Part shown: one piece after another, positions 17,720 to 25,293 of the stretch
Position numbering within the stretch: position 1 is the first letter of the stretch
Layout: each line of letters starts with the position of its first letter
Source of the DNA: Candidatus Sulfotelmatobacter sp.
GTDB lineage: Bacteria; Acidobacteriota; Terriglobia; Terriglobales; Acidobacteriaceae
Length of the DNA stretch: 39,235 bases
Reading direction: 5' to 3'
Assembly: GCA_030041215.1 (NCBI GenBank)
Contig: JASHOH010000103.1
Location: 1-39,235 of the forward strand
The notes under the pieces: model-generated
Told to the model about the DNA's origin: nothing
Databases searched by the model: none
What the model saw: the letters and a program-made list of their open reading frames with translations, nothing else
Position numbers and translations under genes: made by a program

Positions 17720-17813
17720 CTTAAACCGCCGGGATCGCAGAGAAAATCCGCAAAGAACGCCGAGAATTTTCCGCGTCCTTTGCGGCCGTTCTCGGCGAAC
17801 TTTGCGGTTAAAG
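17720..17813. repeat. Long nested inverted repeat, TTAACCGCAAAG type
   Basis: CTTAAACCGC (17720) mirrors GCGGTTAAAG (ending 17813) imperfectly, and CGCCGAGAA (17758-17766) mirrors TTCTCGGCG (17789-17797) exactly. The first half is the reverse complement of the repeat at 6978-7024 with few changes. It lies 3' of the aldehyde dehydrogenase gene; the 256-bp gap has no gene. Confidence 0.6.
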
Positions 17814-17848
17814 ACTTTTTAGGTTTCGGGCGGCAAGACTTTGGTTCT

Positions 17849-19213
17849 CTATGCGATCGATACCGTCTTAATATTCATAAACTCCCGAATCCCGTTCGCT
17901 GACAATTCGCGCCCGTGGCCGGAGTGCTTAACTCCGCCGAATGGAATCTTCGGGTCGGAAGCCACCATCCGGTTGATGAACACCATTCCCGACTCGAGTT
18001 CATTGATAAAGCGCTCGCGCTCGCGGTCATCTTTGGTCCACGCGCTGGCGCCCAAACCAAAGCGGCTGTCATTCGCCAGGCGGATCGCCTCGTCAACATC
18101 CTTTACTCGGAACAAAGACGCCACCGGCCCAAAAAATTCCTCGTTATAAGCCGGAGAATCTTTGGGAATGTTTGTCAAAACCGTCGGAGCGTAATAATTC
18201 CCCGTCCGCTCCAACGGATGACCACCAGTGAGCAATTTCGCGCCCGCCTTAATCGTTTTCTGCACATCTTCGTCCAGCGATTTCACCGCCTCCGGGTTCG
18301 CCAGAGGCCCAAGTTCCGTCTTCTCATCAAACGGATCGCCAATCCGCAGGTTTTTCATGCGTTCCACAAACTTCTTCTCGAACTCAGCCGCGATCGGTTC
18401 GGCTACGATGAAACGCTTGGCCGCAATGCACGATTGTCCATTGTTCTGCACCCGCGCCTGCACCGCCGTTTGCACGGCCGCGTCAAGATCGGCACTGGGC
18501 ATCACGATAAAGGGGTCGCTCCCGCCCAGCTCAAGCACAACCTTCTTAATGCGCTTCGCCGCCGACACGCCGACCTCAATCCCGGCCTGCTCGCTTCCCG
18601 TCAGCGTCGCCGCCACAATGCGCGGATCATTCAAAATGGCATCGACCTGCTTTGCCCCAATCAGCAGAGTCTGAAAATCTCCCCTGGGGAATCCCGCTTC
18701 GAGAAAAATGTCTTCGATCGCGAGCGCGCATTGCGGCACGTTGGAAGCATGTTTCAGCAACCCGACATTTCCCGCCATCAGCGCCGGCGCAGCAAACCGA
18801 AACACCTGCCAGAAAGGAAAATTCCACGGCATCACAGCGAGAATCGGCCCCAGCGGACGATAGCGAATGAAACTCTTCTTTGCCCCGCTTTCAATGATCT
18901 CGTCGGCGAGGAAGCGCTCGGCGTTCTCAGCGTAAAACCGGCAGCCGCTAGCGCACTTTTCCGCCTCGGCAATAGCGGCCTTATATGGCTTGCCCATTTC
19001 GAGCGTCATGAGCTTGGCAAATTTCTCTTTATCGCGCTCAAGGATCTCGGCAGCCTTATTCATGCGCTTTGAGCGCTCGGCAAACGGAGTCTTTTTCTCG
19101 GCGTGAAATGTTTTGACAGCAAGCTGGATTTTCTCTTCGATCTCAGCGGGAGTCAGCGGTTGAAATGTCTTGAGCGTTTCGCCCGTGGCGGGATTAACGG
19201 TAGCAATGGCCAT
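17849..19213 (-). CDS. NAD(P)-dependent aldehyde dehydrogenase, succinate-semialdehyde type
   Basis: 454 aa from ATG 19213 (MAIATVNPATGETLKTF); a TTG eight codons earlier has no better ribosome site, while AAGGAAGG lies 11 nt before the ATG. Catalytic Cys262 sits in NNGQSCIAAKR and the general base Glu228 in VLELGGSDPF; VMPWNFPFWQV (127-137) carries the oxyanion Asn. The length and SCIA active site match the short Sad/YneI group of succinate-semialdehyde dehydrogenases, which feed succinate to the TCA cycle. No aminotransferase is nearby, so the physiological aldehyde is uncertain. A TGGT-N11-ACCA sequence lies upstream. Confidence 0.9.
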   Translation of the reverse strand: MAIATVNPATGETLKTFQPLTPAEIEEKIQLAVKTFHAEKKTPFAERSKRMNKAAEILERDKEKFAKLMTLEMGKPYKAAIAEAEKCASGCRFYAENAERFLADEIIESGAKKSFIRYRPLGPILAVMPWNFPFWQVFRFAAPALMAGNVGLLKHASNVPQCALAIEDIFLEAGFPRGDFQTLLIGAKQVDAILNDPRIVAATLTGSEQAGIEVGVSAAKRIKKVVLELGGSDPFIVMPSADLDAAVQTAVQARVQNNGQSCIAAKRFIVAEPIAAEFEKKFVERMKNLRIGDPFDEKTELGPLANPEAVKSLDEDVQKTIKAGAKLLTGGHPLERTGNYYAPTVLTNIPKDSPAYNEEFFGPVASLFRVKDVDEAIRLANDSRFGLGASAWTKDDRERERFINELESGMVFINRMVASDPKIPFGGVKHSGHGRELSANGIREFMNIKTVSIA

Positions 19214-19241
19214 GATGACGGATGCCTTCCTTACCAAAAAG

Positions 19242-19260
19242 TGGTCATATCACGATACCA
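19242..19260. promoter_or_regulatory. Possible operator upstream of the aldehyde dehydrogenase
   Basis: TGGTCATATCACGATACCA reads TGGT-N11-ACCA and shares AGTGGTC at its left with the palindrome upstream of the GntR gene, though the spacing differs. Could be a second site of that regulator; weak. Confidence 0.25.
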
Positions 19261-19286
19261 TTTGATAACGGCAATTGGGGTCAACA

Positions 19287-19309
19287 GTGGAAGAGCGGCG
19301 CTTCAGCGC
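19287..19309 (-). repeat. GCGCTGAAGCGC-type repeat, copy 1
   Basis: These 23 nt are the exact reverse complement of 34586-34608: a GGCGCTGAAGCGCC-like hairpin with the tail GCTCTTCCAC. A related CCGGGCTTCAGCCCCGG hairpin follows at about 19337-19353. It lies in the 239-bp divergent gap before the aldolase gene. Confidence 0.6.
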
Positions 19310-19452
19310 AGCGTGGAAGCATCCCCTTCAGAACCGGGCTTCAGCCCCGGCTTCGCAAGTACGTGGCGGCCCACACAACGTTCGATTGTCCCTCTGGTTT
19401 ACAATTGCTTGTTCGCTGTACTCACCTTTCCAGCACTACTCGGAGGATCTCC

Positions 19453-20460
19453 ATGAAGCTCACCCCTGGCAAACTTGCGGGTCTCAAAAGAGTCTCAACT
19501 GAAAACGGAGTCATCGCTGCCGCCGCCATGGACCAACGCGGCTCGTTGCAAAAATCGCTTGCCAAAGAAAAGGGCGGGGAAGTCACCAGCGCCATGATGG
19601 AAGAGTTCAAATCGCTGGTCACTGAAGTTCTTACTCCGCACGCCAGCGCCATCCTGCTCGACCCTGAATGGGGCCTGCCCGCCAGCAAGCGCCGCTCCAA
19701 GAATGCCGGCCTGCTGCTTGCCTACGAAAAAACCGGATACGACAAGACTGGCCCCGGCCGCCTGCCTGACCTGCTCGACCACTGGTCGGCCCGCCGCCTG
19801 AAAGAGGCCGGCGCCGATTGCGTCAAGATTCTTCTCTACTACACGGCCTACGATCCCAAGAACATCAACGAGACCAAGCATGCCTGGGTTGAGCGCATTG
19901 GCGACGAGTGCCGCGCCAACAACATCCCGTTCTTTCTCGAATTCGTCGGCTACGAAGAAGGCGCCGACGAGAAGGGCCTCGAGTACGCGAAGAAGAAACC
20001 GCAGATCGTCACCGAATCCGTGCGCGAGTTCAGCAAAGACCGCTACGGCGTCGACGTGCTGAAAGTCGAAGTGCCGGTAAACATGAAGTTCGTCGAAGGA
20101 ACAAAATCTTTTGCCGGACAGAAAGCCTATACAAAGAAAGAAGCGATCGACCACTTCCACAAAGCCGCCGCAGCGGCAACCAAGCCGTTCATCTATTTGT
20201 CTGCGGGCGTAAGCAATGCGGAATTCAGCGAGTCACTGGAACTCGCGGGCGAATCGGGGGTCAAGTTCAATGGCGTTCTCTGCGGCCGCGCGACCTGGAA
20301 AGACGGTATCCCGGTTTACGCCAAGCAGGGAGCAGCCGCCTTCCGCAAGTGGTTGGAAACCGAAGGCGTCAAGAATATCGAGAACGTGAACCAGAAACTG
20401 AAAGCGGCGACACCGTGGTTCCCCATCTACGGAGTCGAGCCCGTTCTCGTCAACGCGTAA
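19453..20460 (+). CDS. LacD-type tagatose/fructose-bisphosphate aldolase (class I)
   Basis: 335 aa; ATG 19453 is preceded by CGGAGG with a 6-nt spacer, while the reading frame open upstream is not conserved-looking. The protein has the LacD pattern: AAAAMDQRGSL (22-32), ILLDPEWGLPA (67-77), KILLYYTAYDP (125-135), FFLEFVGY, and the Schiff-base Lys region DVLKVEVPVN with Lys204. LacD cleaves tagatose-1,6-bisphosphate to DHAP and glyceraldehyde 3-phosphate and several members also accept fructose-1,6-bisphosphate. No tagatose genes are near, so a general aldolase role is plausible. Convergent with the GerMN gene across a perfect hairpin. Confidence 0.88.
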   Translation: MKLTPGKLAGLKRVSTENGVIAAAAMDQRGSLQKSLAKEKGGEVTSAMMEEFKSLVTEVLTPHASAILLDPEWGLPASKRRSKNAGLLLAYEKTGYDKTGPGRLPDLLDHWSARRLKEAGADCVKILLYYTAYDPKNINETKHAWVERIGDECRANNIPFFLEFVGYEEGADEKGLEYAKKKPQIVTESVREFSKDRYGVDVLKVEVPVNMKFVEGTKSFAGQKAYTKKEAIDHFHKAAAAATKPFIYLSAGVSNAEFSESLELAGESGVKFNGVLCGRATWKDGIPVYAKQGAAAFRKWLETEGVKNIENVNQKLKAATPWFPIYGVEPVLVNA

Positions 20461-20465
20461 GTCTG

Positions 20466-20494
20466 TGTGGCGCGGACACTCTGCCCGCGCCACA
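20466..20494. terminator. Perfect 10-bp hairpin between convergent genes
   Basis: TGTGGCGCGG (20466-20475) pairs with CCGCGCCACA (20485-20494), loop 9 nt, 5 nt after the aldolase stop and 21 nt before the GerMN stop. GC-rich but without a T-tract; probably a bidirectional terminator. Confidence 0.55.
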
Positions 20495-20514
20495 TACTCA
20501 GAGATGGCTGCTCC

Positions 20515-21114
20515 CTACTGCCCCGCCTGCAACTCCGCCGCCAGTAGGTTCACTCCCGAAACGTCGAAGAATCCTGTCAAATCGGCGTGTCCTGCCAAAG
20601 TCTCCCGTTCTTTTCCCTCGACGAGAATCTTCACTCGAAGTATGCTGGGAATATTCGCCGACAGAGTCTGCACCAGCGAAGCAATCGTCAGCTCTTCCGA
20701 CAACACGCCTGAGCGGTGTCCATCAGAGAAAGCCGCGTTCATGTCGATCACTGCAAGTCCCGGATCGACGAGATAAACCCCGCGCACATCCGATCCCTCC
20801 GGGAGTGGATGCGGAGAGTTTTTATCGAGATACACCGCAAGCAGCGCCCGCAACAATTCCTCAGCCCTCTGCTGGCGCACCGAAGGCAGCGGAATGCGCG
20901 CCGCCTGCGCGCGCAGAACTCCAACATCGTCATACGCAACAAACAGCGTCACTTGTTCGGTGGGTCCGGCCGTGGGCGGCGCGACCGGCCGCGTATCGGC
21001 GGCGGCAACCGGCGTTGCCGCCGCGCGTCCGCGCATGTGCCAGGCATAAAGTCCCATACCCAGCACGACCACCATGAGTGCCGCAACCGCGATATAAAGA
21101 TGTCTCGGGATCAT
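20515..21114 (-). CDS. Membrane-anchored GerMN-domain protein
   Basis: 199 aa from ATG 21114 (MIPRHLYIAVAALMVVVLG...). One N-terminal hydrophobic segment (7-26) anchors it, followed by an Ala/Pro linker and a GerMN (sporulation/spore germination-type) domain with LFVAYDDVGVLRAQAARIPLP split around 54-75, 'AEELLRALLA', VRGVYLVDPGLAVIDMN and FSDGHRSGVLSEELTIASLV. The domain is widespread in non-sporulating bacteria, where it is thought to act in the envelope; its function here is unknown. It starts 25 nt after the M13 peptidase stop on the same strand and is probably co-transcribed. Confidence 0.78.
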   Translation of the reverse strand: MIPRHLYIAVAALMVVVLGMGLYAWHMRGRAAATPVAAADTRPVAPPTAGPTEQVTLFVAYDDVGVLRAQAARIPLPSVRQQRAEELLRALLAVYLDKNSPHPLPEGSDVRGVYLVDPGLAVIDMNAAFSDGHRSGVLSEELTIASLVQTLSANIPSILRVKILVEGKERETLAGHADLTGFFDVSGVNLLAAELQAGQ

Positions 21115-21139
21115 GACGCTGCCCGCAATCGCTCCTGTC

Positions 21140-23212
21140 CTACCATACTCGGCACACATCGGCCGGCTTTTTCACCATCGGCTGGCCCCGCTTGCAGTGA
21201 AATGCTTCTGCAAATTCGGGCATGTTCACGACCACTCCGTTGATGCGGTATTTTGCCGGAGAGTGCGGGTCGGTGATTGCGCGCATGCGCAGGTCTTCAG
21301 GCCGCTCGTTGGCGCAATCCCATTGCGCAAAGCCCACGAAGAAACGCTGCTCGGGCGTGAGGCCGTCGGCGGGTTGGAGGTTCTTGTCTTTGTCCTTTTC
21401 CTGCCATGCGATGTAAGCGAGAATTTCACCGCCTAGGTCTGCCACATTTTCGCCGAGCGTCAGTTTGCCATTGATATGAACGTCGTCGACAGCAACATAG
21501 CCTGAATACTGATCGTCTACGCATTTTGTGCGCGCGTCGAATTTCTCGCGGTCTTCCTTCGTCCACCAGTCTTTAAGATTTCCGTGTGCGTCGTACTGGC
21601 TGCCTTCGTCGTCGAAGCCATGGGTGAGCTCGTGGCCGATGGTGCCGCCGGTGTTGCCGTAGTTTGGAGCGTCATCGATCTTAGGATCGTAAAGCGGCGG
21701 CTGCAGCACGCCAGCCGGGAAATTTATGTCGTTCATCTGCGGATTGTAATAAGCATCGACGGTCGGCGCCGAAATGTCCCACTCGCCATGATCGACCGGC
21801 TTGCCGATCTTATTGATGTCGCGGCGGGTTTCGAACTGGTGTGCGCGGGCCACATCTCCGGCAAAATCCTCTCGAACGATGATGACCGAGCTGTAGTCAC
21901 GCCATTTGTCTGGATATCCAATCTTGTTACGGATGCCGGCCAATTTTGTCAGCGCCTGCTGCTTGGTCTCAGGACTCATCCAGTCAAGCGCACGGATGCG
22001 CTCGCCCATGGCGTCTTCAATACGCTTCACCATATCGAGCGTGGCATCTTTTAGTTCGGGAGAGAAAACTTTCGCCACGTAAACCTGGCCGAGGGCTTCC
22101 CCCAGATTGTGATCGACATACTGCACGCAGCGTTTCCAGCGGGGCTGCTGCTCGGTCGCGCCGCGCAGATACTTGCGGTAGAACTCAAAATTCTCGTCGA
22201 CAAACTTTGAAGAAAGGTAAGGCGAGGCCGCATCGGCAACATGGAAGCGCAGGTAGGTCTTCCAATTATCAAGGGGCTCGGCAGCGAGAAGCGTATTCAG
22301 TTCTTTGATGAAGTCGGGAGCGTCGACATTGACGGTAGCGAACTGCGGATACTGCATCGCATGGTAGTAGACGGCCCAGTCGAAATTGGGCGCAATCTGC
22401 GTGAGATCTGCGACTTTCATCTTGTGCACGAGTTTGTGCGGATCGCGGCGCTCGACGCGGGTGAGAGAGGTTTTGGCCAAGGCAGTCTCGATGCGCATGA
22501 CCGTCTCGGCATTTCTCTTCGCCACATCCGGGCTGTCGCCAATCAGTTCGAACATTTTCTGCACGTGCTGCACATACCGCTCCCGCGTCTCCTTCGATTT
22601 GGCATCGTCTTTCGTGTAGTAATCGCGGTCGGGCATACCGAGGCCGCCCTGGTCGACATCGGCGATAACTTCTTCTGAATTATCAGGATCCTGGTTTGAG
22701 CCCGCCCGAAACAGCATGGAACTGCTGTAGGAATACCAGTTGTACGTGAACTGGAGGTGGGCTACGGCAGGAGTAATGTCTTTCAGCGATTTGATCTGCG
22801 CGATCGAGTCAAGCTCAGGCTGAATCGGCGACATGCCCCGCTTCTCGACCGTGGACTCGTCCACGCAAGCCGCGTAGAAATCACCGATTTTTTGCGTGAC
22901 CGCGTTGCGGCCAGGATCGGGTTGCGCCGATTGCTCCAACATACCGCGAAGAAACGTCAGGTTATCCTCATAGAGCTTGGCGTAAACCGACCACGAGGTC
23001 TGGTCGGGTGGAATGGGATTCTTCTTCTGCCACCCACCGCAGGAATAAGTGTAGAGATCGACGCAAGGATCGATGGATCGATCCATCGAGGTGACGTCGA
23101 GGCTGGGACTATAGGGCAAGGCGCTGTTAGTTTGGCTGGACTGGTTTTGAGCGGAGGCAAACGGGAGAGCAGCAAGCAGAAGTGTGGCTAGGGAAACTGA
23201 GTGGTTTCGCAT
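21140..23212 (-). CDS. Secreted M13-family (neprilysin/PepO-like) metallopeptidase
   Basis: 690 aa from ATG 23212, with AAGGTG 5 nt upstream. A signal peptide (1-21, ...LPFASA) is followed by the M13 N-domain with Cys pairs (SIDPCVDLYTYSCGGW, 46-61). The zinc site is HELTH at 527-531 with the third ligand Glu588 in GENVADLGG (587-595), the substrate Arg/His-rich C-part, and the closing CRVW that is typical of M13 enzymes. Full length for the family (about 650-750 aa). It cleaves small peptides outside the cytoplasm, at the amino side of hydrophobic residues in known members. First gene of a pair with the GerMN gene. Confidence 0.95.
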   Translation of the reverse strand: MRNHSVSLATLLLAALPFASAQNQSSQTNSALPYSPSLDVTSMDRSIDPCVDLYTYSCGGWQKKNPIPPDQTSWSVYAKLYEDNLTFLRGMLEQSAQPDPGRNAVTQKIGDFYAACVDESTVEKRGMSPIQPELDSIAQIKSLKDITPAVAHLQFTYNWYSYSSSMLFRAGSNQDPDNSEEVIADVDQGGLGMPDRDYYTKDDAKSKETRERYVQHVQKMFELIGDSPDVAKRNAETVMRIETALAKTSLTRVERRDPHKLVHKMKVADLTQIAPNFDWAVYYHAMQYPQFATVNVDAPDFIKELNTLLAAEPLDNWKTYLRFHVADAASPYLSSKFVDENFEFYRKYLRGATEQQPRWKRCVQYVDHNLGEALGQVYVAKVFSPELKDATLDMVKRIEDAMGERIRALDWMSPETKQQALTKLAGIRNKIGYPDKWRDYSSVIIVREDFAGDVARAHQFETRRDINKIGKPVDHGEWDISAPTVDAYYNPQMNDINFPAGVLQPPLYDPKIDDAPNYGNTGGTIGHELTHGFDDEGSQYDAHGNLKDWWTKEDREKFDARTKCVDDQYSGYVAVDDVHINGKLTLGENVADLGGEILAYIAWQEKDKDKNLQPADGLTPEQRFFVGFAQWDCANERPEDLRMRAITDPHSPAKYRINGVVVNMPEFAEAFHCKRGQPMVKKPADVCRVW

Positions 23213-23248
23213 ATTCACCTTGGACGTGAGTCGTAGGAAAAAGTTTGA

Positions 23249-23470
23249 GCAGTTTATGGTAATGGAGGGTCCCGCTGGCGGCAAGATTGTTGCGAGGAAA
23301 GACTAGATCGCGATCCCATGAATCTAGCTCTTCTGGCTGAATCATACGAGAGGACCGGCGATGAGTCGAAAGCCATGGACTACCACCGCAAAGTCCTCGC
23401 CATAAACTTTCACAATCCTACGAATGCCTTTGCGCGCTCACTGGCGAAGAAGAAAGTCGCCGCAAGATAG
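23249..23470 (+). pseudogene. C-terminal remnant of a TPR protein
   Basis: An open stretch from 23249 to a TAG at 23470 encodes, from about 23294 on, EERLDRDPMNLALLAESYERT and then GDESKAMDYHRKVLAIN, a canonical TPR helix pair, with a Lys-rich tail ending KKKVAAR. Only one repeat is left. The upstream 45 nt overlap the signal-peptide start of the divergent M13 gene and do not look coding. A 50-aa ORF could start at ATG 23318 but has no ribosome site. I read it as the surviving end of a longer TPR gene cut by rearrangement. Confidence 0.5.
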
Positions 23471-23496
23471 CTGGTCAAGGTGGGGACCGCCCTCGA

Positions 23497-23560
23497 AGCC
23501 CGCCCTGAGCAAGCGAAGCGCGCCGAAGGGTCCGATCGAGCGAAGCTCGACAGATCCTTT
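23497..23560. repeat. REP-like CGAGCGAAGCTCG element before mqnE
   Basis: CCCTGAGCAAGCGAAGCGCGCCGAAGGG is followed by CGAGCGAAGCTCG, a 4-5 bp stem on a GCGAAG-type core. It shares the GAGC-GAAGC vocabulary with 14104-14163. It fills most of the gap between the TPR remnant and mqnE. Confidence 0.4.
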
Positions 23561-23591
23561 TAGTTCTGTAACTGCTGGAGTGCCCTGCGAT

Positions 23592-24734
23592 ATGATCAAG
23601 TGGATGCGCGATATCCACCCATTCCAAACCGACGCTCCTAGCCTGGAGCCAATTTGCGCCAAGGTCTTAGCTAGCGAGCGCCTGAACGCCGACGATGCTC
23701 TCGCTCTCTACCGCACCGGCGACATTCTCGCCGTCGGCTGGATGGCCAATTACGTTCGCGAGCGCATGCATGGCGATAACACCTATTTCAATGTGAACCG
23801 CCACATCAATCCGACAAACGTTTGCGTCGCGGCCTGCCGCCTGTGTGCTTTTGGCCGCAAGAAAGACGCTCCCGGCGCCTACACCATGGCACTCGAAGAG
23901 GCCTTTGAAACCGCCGCTTCCGGATACAGCGAGGCGGTCACCGAGTTCCACATCGTCGGCGGATTGCATCCCGACCTGCCGTTTCAATATTTCCTCGATC
24001 TTTGCTCCGGTCTGAAGCAGCGCTTTCCGCAGGTGCATTTGAAGGCGTTCACGATGGTCGAGATCGCATATCTGTCGAAACGAGCCAAGCTTTCGATTCA
24101 TGAAACGCTGGAACAATTAAAGGCTTCAGGGGTCGATTCATTGCCCGGCGGCGGCGCCGAAATTTTTGCCGACCGGGTTCGCCACATCATCTGCGACCAC
24201 AAGATCGATGGCGACCAGTGGCTCGAAACCGCCCGCCTGGCCCACCAGATCGGGCTGAAATCCAATGCGACCATGCTCTATGGCCACATCGAAAATGACG
24301 AAGACCGCGTCGATCATCTGCTGAAGCTGCGCGCGCTTCAGGATGAAACGGGCGGCTTCCAGACTTTCATTCCGCTGGCATTCCATCCCGATAACACGCC
24401 GCTCCAACATCTGCCGAAGACGACCGGCATGTTGGATATCAAGCAGATCGCAGTGAGCCGCCTGGTGCTCGACAACTTCCCGCATATCAAGTCGTACTGG
24501 CAGATGATGACAGCGAAGATTGCGCAGATCTCACTGCGCTTCGGCGCCGACGATATGGATGGAACCGTAATCGAAGAAAAGATTTATCATGATGCCGGCG
24601 CGACCACACCGCAAGGCATGAGAAGGGAAGAGTTAGAGCGTCTGATTCGAGCTGCCGGCCGAATTCCCATTGAGCGCGATACACTCTATCGTCCGGTTAC
24701 GCGGACGGAGACGTCGGTGACGGTTGCGGTGTAG
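23592..24734 (+). CDS. mqnE: Aminofutalosine synthase (radical SAM)
   Basis: 380 aa starting MIKWMRDIHPFQ. The radical SAM cluster motif is C78-x3-C82-x2-C85 in NVCVAACRLCAFGRK. MqnE hallmarks follow: TEFHIVGGLHPDLPF, HLKAFTMVEIAYL, 'SLPGGGAEIFADRVR', FIPLAFHPDNTPLQHLPKTT, the run 'VSRLVLDNFPHIKSYWQ' and FGADDMDGTVIEEKIYH, with 'IPIERDTLYRPV' near the end. HIVGGLHP separates it from MqnC. It joins 3-[(1-carboxyvinyl)oxy]benzoate with SAM to aminofutalosine in the futalosine menaquinone pathway. The other mqn genes are not in the window. The ATG is 11 nt after GGAG; the upstream extension is repeat DNA. Confidence 0.93.
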   Translation: MIKWMRDIHPFQTDAPSLEPICAKVLASERLNADDALALYRTGDILAVGWMANYVRERMHGDNTYFNVNRHINPTNVCVAACRLCAFGRKKDAPGAYTMALEEAFETAASGYSEAVTEFHIVGGLHPDLPFQYFLDLCSGLKQRFPQVHLKAFTMVEIAYLSKRAKLSIHETLEQLKASGVDSLPGGGAEIFADRVRHIICDHKIDGDQWLETARLAHQIGLKSNATMLYGHIENDEDRVDHLLKLRALQDETGGFQTFIPLAFHPDNTPLQHLPKTTGMLDIKQIAVSRLVLDNFPHIKSYWQMMTAKIAQISLRFGADDMDGTVIEEKIYHDAGATTPQGMRREELERLIRAAGRIPIERDTLYRPVTRTETSVTVAV

Positions 24735-24866
24735 TCAGTAGGTAACACCGATGCTCATGTAGGGAACGCCGCTCAAGTCCGTCCTGAGCGACCCCGAGCG
24801 CAGAGAGGGGTGTCAAATGGGGCCGTCCAGTCGAGCGAACCTCGGCAATAGTAAGCAAAAACGGCT

Positions 24867-25055
24867 TTACAGCTTCTCGAAGAAATCACACGCTGAGCAG
24901 GAAATAAAGATGCCGCCGGGCACGCCGCGCTCGCGGTCTCTCACGCGCTTGACGATGCGCGTGTCCTTGCCGCACTTGGGACAAGCCGTGCTCTTGCTAG
25001 TATCCATGACCTTTTTACGGTCCGCTGTTTTTGCAATTTTTGCGCCTACTGCCAT
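24867..25055 (-). CDS. Small zinc-ribbon protein of unknown function
   Basis: 62 aa. The N-terminal third is basic (MAVGAKIAKTADRKKVMD), followed by a CPKCG knuckle at 25-29 and a CSACDFFEKL knuckle at 53-62, the pattern of a single zinc ribbon. AAGGAG lies 9 nt before the ATG, which argues for a real gene despite its size. It could bind RNA, DNA or protein; nothing around it (mqnE upstream convergent, gcdH divergent) points to a role. Confidence 0.7.
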   Translation of the reverse strand: MAVGAKIAKTADRKKVMDTSKSTACPKCGKDTRIVKRVRDRERGVPGGIFISCSACDFFEKL

Positions 25056-25155
25056 GATTGGTTTCTCCTTGGGTCTCTACTTTTGCGCAGCGATGCCTCT
25101 GAGTTCGCACAAATATTTGTGATTGGGATTCTTCAGAAACTGCGCACAGCTGAAT

Positions 25156-25170
25156 GCGCCCGATGGGCGC
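25156..25170. repeat. GCGCCC-GAT-GGGCGC hairpin upstream of gcdH
   Basis: A perfect 6-bp stem with a 3-nt loop in the 238-bp divergent gap between the zinc-ribbon gene and gcdH. It may be a terminator-like or operator sequence; no gene is seen in the gap. Confidence 0.3.
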
Positions 25171-25293
25171 TACCTTTTCGCCACCATTTATTTTACAAGA
25201 AGGTACTCTCGCTGTCTTGACTCGACACCGTTTGACCCCACTTAGCCGTCCCTGCTACGTTCGTATGTTTTTGCTTTCATCGAGGAGCTTCCC

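Noticed and set aside
17915..19072. 385-codon plus-strand ORF opposite the aldehyde dehydrogenase
   Set aside because: Long antisense frames are common in GC-rich genes; the composition is Arg/His-rich and the sense frame has a full catalytic set.
19495..20160. 221-codon minus-strand ORF opposite the aldolase
   Set aside because: Shadow of the strongly conserved LacD-type frame; no ribosome site.
23592..24734. Reading mqnE as mqnC
   Set aside because: The HIVGGLHP and HLPKTT motifs and the C-terminal ERDTLY are those of aminofutalosine synthase.
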